Assembly (NCBI GenBank): GCA_009823395.1
Contig: CM020511.1
Coordinates: forward strand, 14,416,001 to 14,480,000
Direction: 5' to 3'
Origin: Thamnaconus septentrionalis
Lineage: Eukaryota > Chordata > Actinopteri > Tetraodontiformes > Monacanthidae
DNA length: 64,000 nt
Part shown: positions 12,011 to 24,182 of the stretch, one piece after another
How positions within the stretch are numbered: position 1 is the first letter of the stretch
How the letters are laid out: the number at the start of each line of letters is the position of its first letter
Made by a program: the position numbers and the translations under genes
The notes under the pieces: generated by a model
Told to the model about the DNA's origin: nothing
The model's database searches: none
Seen by the model: only the letters and a program-made list of their open reading frames with translations

Positions 12011-12903
12011 GCGAATGTGCTCTCCAGGGCCGGAAAACACAGCCGCCGACGACCTGGTTGGCCACCGCGATGGCCGCTTGCCACGCCCGCGCAGGCAGGG
12101 GGGCAAAGGCCCCTCTGAGAAGTGTGGCAGGATTCCAGATGCGCTGCCGGTAAACAGTAGAGGGATTGACGATTGGACAGTTTGCATGAGAGGGAGTGCC
12201 CAAGTCTCATAAAAAAATAACATAAAATACCGCAACCCGATCACTGGGGATCTCTGAGCCGAGCCACATCTCTTATGACAATGGATCATCACAGTGGTGT
12301 CACTGATGCACACAATGTCCTCATCTTGGGCCACACAGAAGGAGGCTGGAATGCATTAGGTTGCATGTAGTGTCGGTCCCAAAGCACAGCTTTGGCTTGA
12401 GTGCCACAACAACTGCACGTTCCAACTGTGTTTTGATTTTAAACTTTTGGCGTGCGGCAATAATCAGACATGCTGAATAGAATCTTTTCCCAAACGTATC
12501 GTCCCCAAATAAATATTTATGTATTTTGTGGTGGCAGTATTTTATTTATTCAGTTATCAACTCAAAGTCTTTTTCTTGGTTCAACGGAGTCGGTTATGCT
12601 GATGAGCTGCTCAACTCAAAAACTAATTTGACTGGTGCGTTTCATTTATTGTTATTTTATCATTGCATTGGGTGAGTGCGACGTCCTTGTTGAAATCTCA
12701 GCCATCCAGCGAGTTACAACTTCAGTGCGAAACTTGATCCTGATGACTATTTAGTGGATGTTTTTGGTTTTGTCTATTTTTCATATTAATGCAATACAAT
12801 AATAATTTTTTATTTTTTTAATGGACACTCAAATAAAAGTCACTCTTTCTTCAAGATCAAAGTTTGTTTTCTGATTATAGTTTGACAGAAGACATCCACA
12901 GCA

Positions 12904-12904
<1 letters not shown>

Positions 12905-12940
<36 letters not shown>

Positions 12941-13135
12941 AGTGAGTGAGCGAGAGAGCAAGAAGGAAAGAAACTGATTATCATTTGGATATTCTGGCTG
13001 TCTTTGTTTCAAATTGAGTCTGGACGTAAAGTAACTCTGCAAGTGAAAATCCCCAAATGTTCGTCGTCTCTCGTGCACTGGCTCTGGCCTGGAATTTGGT
13101 TATTGGTGTGGTGTGTGTGTGTGTGTGTGTGTGTG
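12905..13135. repeat. Two (TG)n arrays 168 bases apart
   Basis: TG runs at 12905-12938 and 13106-13135 flank unique sequence. Confidence 0.9.
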
Positions 13136-14108
13136 AGTTTGTGTGTAAGGCCTGGAGTCCTGGGCCTGTACTGTACATGTGTTATTGAGCTTGCCTATGT
13201 GTATGTTTCCTGTCACCGGGTGTCTGTCTGTGTTGTCCCCTTCTTTTTTTTCCCTTTTAACCAAATGAACGAGTTTCATTTTGAATGCGAGCGTCTGTAT
13301 TCGCTGATTAGCGAGGGCGGGTCTCTGCCTCTGGGAGCGTGATGAAGGACTGGCTAAGCTCTCGGTGATGTCAGCGGAGGAGGAGGCCCGGCCAGTGTCG
13401 TCCACTGGAACTCCAACTCCGACTGCAGCGTGTTTGTGTTGGAAGTCGGCACGCCACGCTTGACACTGAACAGACCCCAGACGCGGGCCAGCGCGCCGTA
13501 AGCGCAGCGGAGGAAGAACCTGTGGCATTCTGGGTAATGAGATCCGGTGAGACCCGGGGCTGGATCATGGCAACCTGTCACGCTTTATGGATATGGAAGT
13601 TTTGGTTCACTGTTTGGGTTTATGCAGACCAAAGTATTTTTTTTTCCAAACATACATAGACAGTATTTACACACATATATATATATTTTTTGGTCTTCAA
13701 CGTTTTGATTTTTTTTTTTTTTTTGGAGGTGGGGGTGGGCAACAGGGAGTGGTGAAAGAGAGGCTGACATTTTGCAAATGTCCCAGTGTTCTACGTGTTT
13801 GGAAGGCAAGAAGCTGCCACCTGGCTGTGTGAGAGTGTCTGAGCCTCACAGATCCTCTAAAATAGTTGTGTATTTGGTGCGAGCCATCACTAACACTTCC
13901 ACCCCGACAAACGTCTTCTTTAAGTGGATAAAAGAGCCTGATATTACCTGTTTCCTCCTGGGAGGCCTTCAGCTGATTGGCTAAAGGGAAAAGGAGGAGG
14001 AGCAATTTGGATGTTAGCAGGGTGCCTCAGGAATTGGCCTGATTATTATGTTACACATGCCTTCTACGATGTTAATGCAATATCCACAAGGAATAAGATC
14101 TTGTGTGT

Positions 14109-14146
14109 TGCCTCCTGACAACACCTGGAGGTGTTGTCAGGAGGCA
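14109..14146. repeat. Perfect 18-bp palindrome, 2-base spacer
   Basis: TGCCTCCTGACAACACCT at 14109-14126 is the exact reverse complement of 14129-14146, with GG between. With so short a spacer it is a cruciform-type palindrome rather than a miRNA-type hairpin. A second palindrome follows 16 bases later. Confidence 0.85.
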
Positions 14147-14161
14147 TGGAGGGGGATGGGT

Positions 14162-14185
14162 GCCTTTTGTGACATCACAAAAGGC
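14162..14185. repeat. Perfect 11-bp palindrome around TGTGA-CA-TCACA
   Basis: GCCTTTTGTGA at 14162-14172 and TCACAAAAGGC at 14175-14185 are exact reverse complements. The same TTTGTGA/TCACAAA core is seen at 9775-9794 and 38334-38349. Confidence 0.8.
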
Positions 14186-14900
14186 TGATTACAATTGAAC
14201 CAACATCTGGACGTTTCTCTTTTCCATTGGATTTGCTGATATTCATTGTCAGAAAACACAAGTAAAGTTAATTTTGCACGATTTATGAGCTTCAAAACAA
14301 GATGCCGGCCATCTCCAGTGTGCTAGCGGTGGTGGCGTGCTGCATTCTAAACGCCGCTTGGCTCCACGTGCTAACATACGACTGGGTTAGTTAGCGACCG
14401 AGGACATGGAGACAGTGAGATGGCTCAGTCCCCACGATAACAAGTCACTAATGACTGTGGGCATGAACACAACCCAGGCGCCGACGTGACACCGAGCGAA
14501 AGCTGGCACGCACACACACAAACACACACACACACACACACAAACATAGCTTCAGAGAGGAAAAAAAAAAGCACTGGGCTGGTGACACAGGGAACTCGGA
14601 GGGGGGGTGGGAGGGGGGAGAGCAGGGAAGGGAAGATCTGTGGCCTTGGCAGGGATCAGCATGGCATGACAAGCCTCCCATTACGTCTCATGTCAGCTCA
14701 TAAACTAATGGAGGCATTAGCATAGCTTATAGCGCAACTATGAGTCATTGGAGATGATATATAATTTAGAAAATCCACCATTCAGCCCTAAAACACAGTG
14801 ATTCCAGTTTACATGGCTTTTGTTGATGAGAGCCCTCAGCAGATGCAGGGATAAACCAGTATTCAACTGTGTGCTGTACATTAACACACACACACCAGTA

Positions 14901-14906
<6 letters not shown>

Positions 14907-14933
<27 letters not shown>
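14907..14933. repeat. (CA)n microsatellite
   Basis: A CA run of about 27 bases; a further interrupted CA run lies at 14511-14543. Confidence 0.9.
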
Positions 14934-14938
<5 letters not shown>

Positions 14939-15110
14939 TCAGGAGGCTAATTACTGTAGCTCATGCGTTACTGATACCATCTCTTATCCCCAACTCCACG
15001 TCTAATAGTGGTGACAGTAAATGAAGGCTGCCTGAGGGGGGCATTTTCATTGTGACACATTTAAGAACACCAGCGAGACACGTGACTCGCGAGCGTGCGA
15101 GAGAGGGAGG

Positions 15111-15112
<2 letters not shown>

Positions 15113-15166
<54 letters not shown>
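15113..15166. repeat. (GA)n microsatellite
   Basis: A GA run of about 54 bases, a polypurine tract. Confidence 0.95.
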
Positions 15167-15169
<3 letters not shown>

Positions 15170-15545
15170 TGTGCAGCTCTTCTTCAAAGCGCTGTCACGA
15201 AACGCAAACACGCGCGACGCGCCGGCGCTTGATGCGATCTGTTCAAAGTCTCCATCAGAGAATCAGCAGTAATTGTCATGTGTCACAGCTGAAGCGGCGC
15301 GAGGGCAGCTCCCCATCACGGCGGGTGTTGTGGGTGGGGGGGGGGGTGGAGGAGGGAGGCAGCTGATTGGCTGTGACGGTGCCTCGGGGGCAGGTTTGGG
15401 GGTTGGGGGGATCAGGCCTTCATTGTGGCAGCAGCAGTAGAGGGGCCCTCGGGGGCCCCGTCTTTCTAATCTGACGCCCATTCTCCCTCTCAGCCTCACC
15501 TGCAGGTGGGAGAGCGTCCAACTCCTCTATCTCCAACCCAACCCG

Positions 15546-15546
<1 letters not shown>

Positions 15547-15595
<49 letters not shown>

Positions 15596-15671
15596 GCTCC
15601 ATGTGGTTCAATTCAGCCCGTTCTGCGACGATGCAACGGCTGAACTTACTTACGGAACATCTCTGTATATA

Positions 15672-15740
<69 letters not shown>
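15547..15740. repeat. (CA)n array followed by (TA)n array
   Basis: CA at 15547-15590, then about 80 bases of unique sequence, then TA at 15675-15740 with a few CA interruptions at its right end. Confidence 0.95.
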
Positions 15741-16089
15741 GTACAATAACATAGCTCCTAGCTATATATATTATTTACGGTACATTAGATAATGGAAAAG
15801 TTTTTTAAACCTCTTCCTGCTCCTTTTTGAAGATAAAAATCTTTATTTAAATGATTTACTTGAAATGTTAAAATGATATGTTTGATAACTTTGATCTTGT
15901 TTGTTTAGTTTGTTTTTAATGTACCCGCACGTACATGTTATTAATCTTTTAATTTTCATATATTTTTTGAACATGTTCAAAATAAACTCAACTAAAATTC
16001 CCTCCCCATCCTTTGCTTTCATTTTATTTAGATCTTTTTCACTTCTCCTCCCCCTACTCCCCCCCCTCCCGCTCCTACCTATCTATCTA

Positions 16090-16340
16090 TAGTCCGGCAG
16101 ATGCTGTCCTATTTGTACTCCATGACATTCCTACGGGGGATTGCTTAAGGATTCCGGAGCCTCGGCGCTCATGGATCACGCTGACACTTGGTCAGCATCA
16201 GCAGATTATGAACTATAGGCGCCTGACACGCCGCCATTGTTCCTCCATCTAAATATGAACAATAAGGCCCATCCGACGCCCACGCTGACAGCTTATTCGC
16301 TCTTATCACTCCCGCCGAGTCGCCCGGCATGATCTGGACA
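16090..16340. promoter_or_regulatory. Candidate conserved noncoding element
   Basis: Unique sequence with GCCGCCATTGTTCC (a SOX-type ATTGTT core), ATCTAAATATGAACAATAAG and CAGCTTATTCGCTCTTATC. It is bounded by C-rich low-complexity tracts on both sides. Confidence 0.33.
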
Positions 16341-17939
16341 CCTCCCCCCTTTTCTCCACAGACACCCCGAGATCCCCCCACCCCCTTTTTTCTCCAGCCC
16401 CCTTCTCTGCTCGGCCAAGGGGGGACGGATCGGGGGGTGACGCGGAGGAAGAGGGCAGAGAGATCTGGGTGACTGTTAGCGAGGCGATGAGTGAAGCTGC
16501 AGTTTTATCTGAAGGAAAAAAAAAAAAAACGGGGTTGCAGCGTTGCGTTCAAGGACACCGACACAGGAGCCAAATGCACAGAGGCCTCGGATCTTATATC
16601 TTTATTTCCAGGGACGTGGAACCACTTGAGCTCCGACCGAAAAGTTGATGAGATACGCCGACGACTCCATCGACTGGTGAACTTTTATTCGCAGTGCCGC
16701 GGGTTTGATTCTGGCAGTGTTGGCAGTGACAGATGCACAAAGGCGTTCTTCTTCAACTGAGCAGAAAACGCATGCAGACTTCAGACAAATGAAGAGGCTG
16801 GTACCTGCCCTGAATGGCCACAGATTTGATGGATCTCTGCACAAGATGCAGTGCATCTTGGGCTATTTCTAACATTGGCTTGTTCGAGATAGAATAAAAT
16901 AAAATAAAATAAAAATCAAATATTATTTAATCAATCAACAAGTAGTAGTAGTAGTAGTAGTAGTCAATTATTAGTAGTTATTTGTAATGAAAACATGAAT
17001 CTAAAAAAAATGTTTCTAAATTTCTTGTAACACAGGAGAGGCCAAACTGGCAACTGTTGCCAAAAGTAGAGTCGAGAATAAAGTGAAAACATGATGTTCA
17101 CTGTGGGAAGCCTGAAGCACAATTCACAGCTGTTGTTCTAAATGCGCAAATTTCACCCAGTCCTGATAAAACTGCAGATTTTGCAGCCTAATCAGCTAAT
17201 CTCTTTAGCTGCAACTTCCCTGACTTCCTTCTTACGTTCTTCATCTCCATCTGGGCTTCGGATCAGCAGTCAATTCCCTAATTTGTCCCAACCGTAAGGA
17301 GGCTTATTGCTGATTAAAACTGTTGTCTTTAACACGTCCTATGTCCATCGACAATATTGGGTAAGTGAGACTTCAGAGTTAAAATCCGAGCTGTCGTGCC
17401 AGTGCTTTGTATTGATGCATGCTGACACATTTACATCCTGTTTGGCTATATATAGTCAGCTCCCGCGTTGGCGCCGAGTGCTGCTCTTCGACCTAAATCG
17501 AGAGTCCCACGCGCAGGCGGTAAGTTGAGAATTCCTGGGGAAGCAGGGACTGCTTCCACGCCTCGTATTAACCGCACAGCCGCAGGGTTCGCCTAATGGA
17601 CTGCCTCTCCAACCACGACACCGTAGCCCGCTACTGATGTGCACATCTCTGTCACCGTCGCAACTTCACAACCTTCCGCCGTCCTGTTTAATGAGACTGG
17701 CCGAGTTCCCTGTTGACAGGCACACCTTCGGTGGAAAGTACGGGTAGGACAGGCAGAAAGGGAGAGCGAGAGAGAGAGAGAGCACGACGACCAGGCTGAA
17801 GACGAGGAGGACGGCGTTGGAAGAGGAAGTAGGTGGTGGAGGAGGACTAGGAGGAGGAGGGAGGAGGAGGAGGAGGAGAGCAGCGGAGAGTGGCGAGGCT
17901 TTTCCGAGCCGAACAGAAATTAACAGGACCCCAGGGACG

Positions 17940-18500
17940 ACCCGGATCAGAGTCGGAGGGTCCCCAGAGAGCACTTACCACAGGGGCCCCCCCATGCTTG
18001 TTACAGCAAGGCAGGGGCCACTAGGGGACTTCCCAGGGCTACACTTCACAAATGCAGGAGCTCAATTCGCCATGCAAGACGGCAGACGGCCGGGGCGACT
18101 GGGAAGGAACCTCACCGCAATTATGATCCCCTTTTGAAATCCCCTGCCATGAGAAAACCCGGGAAATTATAACAAGCTCAGATATGTTTAAGATCAATTT
18201 GGGAATAAATCTTCGCAAATGACGTATTCCTCTTCCCTGAGAACATTATGCGGAAAGGCTAACTCCCATGTAGGGTTTCCCCCCCTCCCCTCTTCCTTAA
18301 ACTGGGCTGAAATGCCAGCCGCATCACCGAGGATGAGGAAATTAGCCAATGATATGAGTCCGCCTGAATGACACAGACACCACCCATTGGCAAGCGCCAT
18401 AAATTTGTGACTGCGCTGGTGTGGCGGCGCAGTCAGGAGTAGTATCACATCTAATCCAATATCTGTGACACTAAAACTTGGTCCAGCAAATTAGATCACC
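17940..18500. promoter_or_regulatory. Candidate conserved noncoding element, about 500 bases
   Basis: This is the longest repeat-free block in the left half. It includes GCAATTATGATCCCC, GAAATTATAACAAGCTC, GGAAATTAGCCAATGATATG and CAGCAAATTAGATCACC. ATTA/TAAT cores recur every 40-80 bases with no coding frame. Such texture is typical of enhancers in gene deserts. Confidence 0.38.
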
Positions 18501-20912
18501 CCGAGAGCTGAGTTCTGGCTTCCTCGCTGTACGTTGAGAAATAGAAGAGGGGAAAAAAAACCCCGGCATGAGAGGAAGTCCTGCTGCAAAATCAAACTTT
18601 CCTCACGCACGGAGCAATTTGACATTTTCAGCTCAGCTAAATTGTTTCAGCGACGGATGCAAAATCACTTTGACCACGAGTTCGCGTGGAAGCGCAACAT
18701 CAGCCAAATTGCTCAAAACATACTCGCGGTTGCAGGATGAATCTTCTCAGCCTTTTGTTTTTCTCATCTGACGGCTGTCACACCTGCTCGGGAAGTCCTC
18801 TCGCGTTCCGAAGTTTTCAGCGGCATCAACGCGCAGTTAGTCGCGGCCGGCGGATGGAATCTCCGCCTGTCAGATAAGTAAATAAACAGCGGCGTTTCCA
18901 TCCGACTGACAAACACTTTCAGCAGTCCTCTCTGAAAACGGAGCAAGATTAATTAGATTCGGATCGGGCTTCTCGGGCTGGACGGGCCACGGTCAATCAG
19001 TCTTCTTTGTGAGTGTCAAAGGAAAACGGAAGGGGGAGGAAGAAAAATATTCCTCTCAAAATTCAATCAATAGTGTTCGAGTTGTGTTTTTCCACAGTGT
19101 CAGAAACTGCTGCAAATTATTTTCTACTGTATAAAAATGCAGAAAGTCTGACAGTTTTTTTTCCCCCCCAGAGAGACAGAGGGAGAATTAACAGCAGTAC
19201 TTGTTGAGATAATACAAAAAAACAAAAAAAACGAATAATTGCCTATCTCCGATGTTCTCGTTAAATTGTATCATCAGGATGACAATTCCAGCAGATCATG
19301 CTGTGAAAATGCTAAAATATGATCAAATGGAAGACGGGTGAAGGTTTTTTATTTTCCCCACCAAATTTCACCCCAGCATCACCATAGGAAACAAATGAGA
19401 ACACTCACCTGTATGTGGCGCTCCTCACTGGTCGCTTGTGCGATCATGTCGGTGTGTGATCCTCTTCTGTCAGTCAGCAAACAAAGATTGCGCCAAACGG
19501 ACACTGCTCAATGCGAACAATAATGTAGCCCCCTGAAATGGGAGTCGTAAGTGAAACTCAGCATCTTTTTAGCTAAGTGGAGGTTTGTTGTTTTCTACAG
19601 CAGATGATGACCTGCAGCTAGCCGGTTTGTTGCGGTGTGTATATACAGTGTATATAACTAAGTGACAACCAGAAACGCAGAAGGTAGAGTGATCAATTGA
19701 ACGCTGTGTTTTGTTGACAAGTCTAATATCTGTCAAACTATATTGCTAAGAATGTACGCTGCTGTTTTCTTTTATAGTCAACTGTTATGACCTCATTGTC
19801 GTTGAAGAATTCCTACTTTTTTATGGCAAAGTAAATTTCTAGTGACTCAATAGAGCAGTAGCTGCATCTCGCTGGCATTTCCCCTGGTGCTTCTCTGCAA
19901 CGTGTGTGTTTTTCTCTTTTTTTTTTTTTTTAGCTCCATTTGCAGAGTTAGCACCACATTTCCAGCATCCCGCCCGTCATTAACTGACTGCTGAAGTCGA
20001 GCAACTTTTTGCCAAGTAAAACACTAAAGTTGTGCCTTACGACGACATATTTTATTCATCAGGAGAGCTATCGTGCCGATTCTACATCCCCACCGTGCCC
20101 CCCACCCACCCACCCCCTTCATCTGTCACACTGTTTGTTTTGCTAAAAACGAATATACCAACAGAGTTAACCCCTATATGGCGGGGCTGACATCAAGCAG
20201 ATGGCAGCAGCAGCTATGTGGAAAGGTGTTATCGCGGGCTGACAGTGAAGAGCTGCTATTTAAACAGAGTGGCGTGCTGGCGCAGAGCAGCGTGTCGACT
20301 TCTCGAGGTCGGCGCACGTGAATCACACTCCTCTGCGAAGGCCGCCGTTTTGGAAAAAAAGAAAAAGAAAAAAGAAAAAAAAGAAGAACGACGGAGGATG
20401 TCAAATTATTTCATTTAAGGGGGAAGATTTGAGGGATGACATTTTCTTAACCTCTCGGGGTCGGGCCAATTTAAATATTGCAAATATAAATGGGGAGGAA
20501 GTTGTTTTTGAGAGCGTTTCAGCTCTAATTCAATTTGGAGTTCATCTTCCATGATGTTAACGGTTGGGAAAAGAAGAAGAAGAAGAAGAAGTGGTGCTCT
20601 GGTGAGGGCGGTGGGAATACATGGCACCCAGTCCACTCTCTCTGCCTTCCACATTTACTTCCCTCCTTGCCTGAGATCCTCCATCGCTCACTCCCTCTCT
20701 CCCTCATCTCCCTTTTTACATTTTCAAGAGCTTCTTGTTTCTCCCTCTCTCCGTCTCTCTTTGCAGTGTTGTGTGCGTGATTAAGCAGCACTCGCAGTTG
20801 TTGCGGGCTCAAGGTTGAAAACATTGCCAGCTCATCACAGTGGAGCTAATCAGATCCCCTTTCAGTCGCTCCGCTCCCCCTTGATGAAGTGGCGCGGGTC
20901 CCTCAATGGGGG

Positions 20913-20967
20913 TCTGACCGTCTGGTGCTGGGTTCTAAAGAATAGAACCCAGCACCAGACGGTCAGT
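20913..20967. repeat. Near-perfect hairpin, 24-bp stem, 5-base loop
   Basis: The arm 20914-20937 (CTGACCGTCTGGTGCTGGGT, then TCTA) is the exact reverse complement of 20943-20966. Only AAGAA lies between. The stem is GC-rich and would be very stable in RNA or as a cruciform. No transposon ends were recognised around it; a G-rich low-complexity tract follows. It may be a recent inverted micro-duplication, since diverged DNA would show mismatches. Confidence 0.85.
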
Positions 20968-21944
20968 CAGGGGGGGTGGTGGTGGATTGGGGGTGCACTG
21001 TGTAGGAATGGGGAATGTATTTTGGGACTATGTGGTGGTGGGGAAGGGGGGGGGGGGCTGTCAATTTCTGTCAGCCGCTAAGGTGTGTGTGGCAGTGGCT
21101 CCATGGGGGGGGGGGGCAGAGGGCGCCAGGAGGGATTAACTTGATCAAAGACACAAATGCAGAGCCACATTGGAAAAGTAAGAAAAGAGGAGGGGGGAAA
21201 AGAAGAGCCACGCGGGGCTCCCTCGTTGCCCCCATCGCCACATTTCCCCATAATAAGTCGGCTGGAAGAGGTGAACCGTGACTGAACCGCAGCTTCCCCC
21301 CACCCCCACCTCCACCCCACCCCACCTCCTCCACCAACCGACTATCGATTTAGAGCGGCTTTGAAAAAGAACAAAAAGTGGCAAAAACAAACAGCAGCTG
21401 CCCGACTCGTACGGCTTCTTAGGCCGAGCGCGGCCTGTCGACGTTTAGCAAGGCGGAGGGAGGCGGGACGACCGCCGTGCACACGTGCGCCCGCACCGCC
21501 CCGCCCCGCCTCCCTGCCGCACGTCGAGGGAGGCAGACAGGAAATAAACAAACAAGTCGGCGTCTAATAGAATTGTACCTGCGAGCCCCCCCGAGGACAG
21601 CAGCGAGCAGCGAGCGGCGGCGGCGGCGCGCCATGCAAGCAGAGCGTATCAGCCGGCATGCTAATACTGCCAAAGGGAAGGCAAAACTAATAGCAGAGAC
21701 ATTAAGGAAATGATCCCGGGGCTGATATGTTTTTCTATAGATGGCGACTAAACAGAATTGCCATATTTATCATACTCAGGGAACAGACGGAGGGAGGGGG
21801 AGGAGGGGAGGGAGCGCCATCCACACTGCTGTCCCTCTCACTTGTCCCCCAGGAGAGTGATGAGAGTAGCCCCAGGGAGGAGGGAGGCAGGGGTGGGGGG
21901 GCTCCATACCACACTTTCTCTCCAAGGGTGCCTTTATGTCTCTC

Positions 21945-21948
<4 letters not shown>

Positions 21949-22006
<58 letters not shown>
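21949..22006. repeat. (TG)n microsatellite
   Basis: A TG run of about 58 bases. Confidence 0.95.
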
Positions 22007-22010
<4 letters not shown>

Positions 22011-23845
22011 CGAGTGTCCATTCTCCACTCCCGACCTCTCCCAGGCAGCTCGTGGTTGAAGGATTGACCTTCTTTCAGCTGCTCCATGCAGGATTTGCTG
22101 TTAGAACACATTACAGTGAATAAATAAAAACAGCAGATGCTGTCTAGCTTAGCTTCGGGAAGAATAACACGTATACATAAGTCAAGGCAACTAGAATTTG
22201 AAAAGATTTGAGGGCCCTTTATTGACTTGCAGCCATGTACTGTATCTACAGATGATTACCTAAATTCCAAAAGAGAAGCCATATACAGTATGTTCTTGAA
22301 AGGTTCTATGTATTATTTTCATTTTTTTTCCTGCTGTTGCTTTTGTTTCTATATTTGTACAAAACATGTGATACTGAACTGTGTCGTACGTACGAGTATA
22401 GATGAAAAGTGTATCATTTTGAAAAAAAAAAAAAAAACATACTAAAATGTTAATGGAAAAAAATAGCAAATATGGCAGCGGGACAGCTAGTTGATCATTT
22501 TGGTGCCATTTCCATGTCAAAGGGTTCGGCGTCCCCCAAAATGTCAAAGAGCTGCAGCTGCTGCTTCGAACCGCTGGCACCTGCAGCCAGTTGCAGGAAA
22601 GGTAAACACGAGCTGAAGGGACGTGTTTAGACACTTTGCAGGAACGTAATTTGTAGCAGGCGGCGGTGGAACGCGTCGAAGAGTTATTAATGTGTAATAA
22701 CCTCGCGCGGGCAGCTTGGCTGAGCTGCAGCCTTGTCAGTGACTGACTTTTCCTTATCGACCAGCACACAGTGTGTTTTGGTTGGATTCCTCACACACAC
22801 ACACACACACACACGTGTATATGAAGGTTTCCAATTCAGTTCTGACTGAAGTACTTACTGTTTTAAGCTTTGATGGCAAAATACAGTAAAAACCACCAGT
22901 TGGTACAAAGCAGCACTCCTCATTTGTGGCCGGTCACCTGACGAATGCCTGTAATATTTTTCATTTATTTAGATCCACTGAAAAGCTGCCCTCCCCACCC
23001 CCACCTCCACCCCACGCCCATGTGATTATCCTAAAATGAGTGCAGCGCTGAGGGCAACAGCGGAGGAGGTTAGTAGGTGTCTGCGAACCGGCAGAACTGC
23101 GCGAGCCATAAAGCGATCGTGTTAAAAAAAAAAGCAGTAGTTTTTAAATCTAGATCAGCTTAATTTACGGAAATATTCATGTATGCCTCCTACAGTGAAA
23201 TATCACATACAGCGGAGTGCATGAAGCAGCGTTTTAATGCTTTTCTTTGGCCGAAGTGCTCTGATTTTTCACATATTTTAAGTGCGGCATTAAATCGCGA
23301 TTGGTAAATGATCTGCGGCGTCGGAGGCTTTTCACTAGTAACTGCGCTGACGGCTTCAATCGTCTGATAATATATGCAGCGCTCCCACTTGTTCACCAAA
23401 AAAAAAACAAAACACACCACCGGCAGCAAAGTCATAGACTCAGACTCGCGAGGCCCACAGTTGGCGCTGCTTCACCTCAGCTCTGCTCCCACTTCTCACT
23501 CACCCTCCCCCACCCGCCCCCACGTGCCCGCGCCCTTTTCCGGCTCTCCAATTAAGGCCCCCCAGCAGCAGGTTTCCATCATCCGTCCGGCTGTCTGCAG
23601 CTCGGACTCGTCGGAATGTGGAGGCCTGTCAGGAAATGAACTCATCAGCGGGCGACAGCTGCTAATTTCTCTCTTGTCCGAGTCGCGCGAGTGTCCTGCG
23701 GCAGCTCGTAATGAGCCTCCCGGCCCTGATGAGCAGCAGAACGCAGACAGGGTGGAGATGCACCACCACCACCGCCACCACCGCACGGTGCTCAATCACC
23801 GGGCTGCAGCCTGGCTGTGTTCATCTGCTTCAGTGTCAGCAATGG

Positions 23846-24182
23846 TACAAACACCACCAGTCAAAAGTTTGGACACAGTCTACAGATTTAATGTCTTTCC
23901 TTTCATTCCCATGATTATTGTCATTGCAGTTTCTCACTGAAGGGATCAAAACTACGTATGGACACAAATTGAATTATGCAGGAAATGATAAAAGTGTAAA
24001 ACAACTCAAACACATTTTTTATTCAGAAAAAAAGCCACCTTTCATAAAAAGCATATCTAGAGTTACTTACTGTTTTTCTTTTCTGCATACTTACATATAT
24101 CTTGCTCATGTATTTGATCTGCAGTGTGGAAAGTTGTAAAGTTAAAAATCAAAAATGCATGAGAAGGTGTGTCCAAAGGAAT
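23846..24182. mobile_element. Tc1-like non-autonomous element, copy 1
   Basis: The left end reads CCAGTCAAAAGTTTGGACAC at 23856-23875 and the right end reads GAGAAGGTGTGTCCAAAGG near 24161-24179. These are inverted versions of the same terminus, which is common on Tc1-like elements in salmonid and other fish. The interior is AT-rich with no transposase frame, so it was mobilised, if at all, in trans. The right terminus is truncated compared with copy 2. Confidence 0.7.

Larger units (their letters stand above)
18501..23845. other. Noncoding DNA with low-complexity tracts
   Basis: Apart from the hairpin at 20913 and the TG array at 21949 this holds an AAG run (20571-20592), G-runs (20971-21120) and a CpG-rich patch at 21400-21650. 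No gene was recognised. Confidence 0.55.

Noticed and set aside
13354..13581. Minus-strand frame with PECHRF and CAYG
   Set aside because: Looked briefly like a partial zinc-binding segment, but the Cys/His spacing does not fit C2H2 and there is no matching splice context.
20571..20592. Poly-Lys/Arg coding tract
   Set aside because: An AAG microsatellite in noncoding DNA; the frames are short and end at random stops.
22260..22769. 169-codon frame on the minus strand
   Set aside because: Contains a poly-Phe segment from an A-run and no recognisable motif; consistent with chance.
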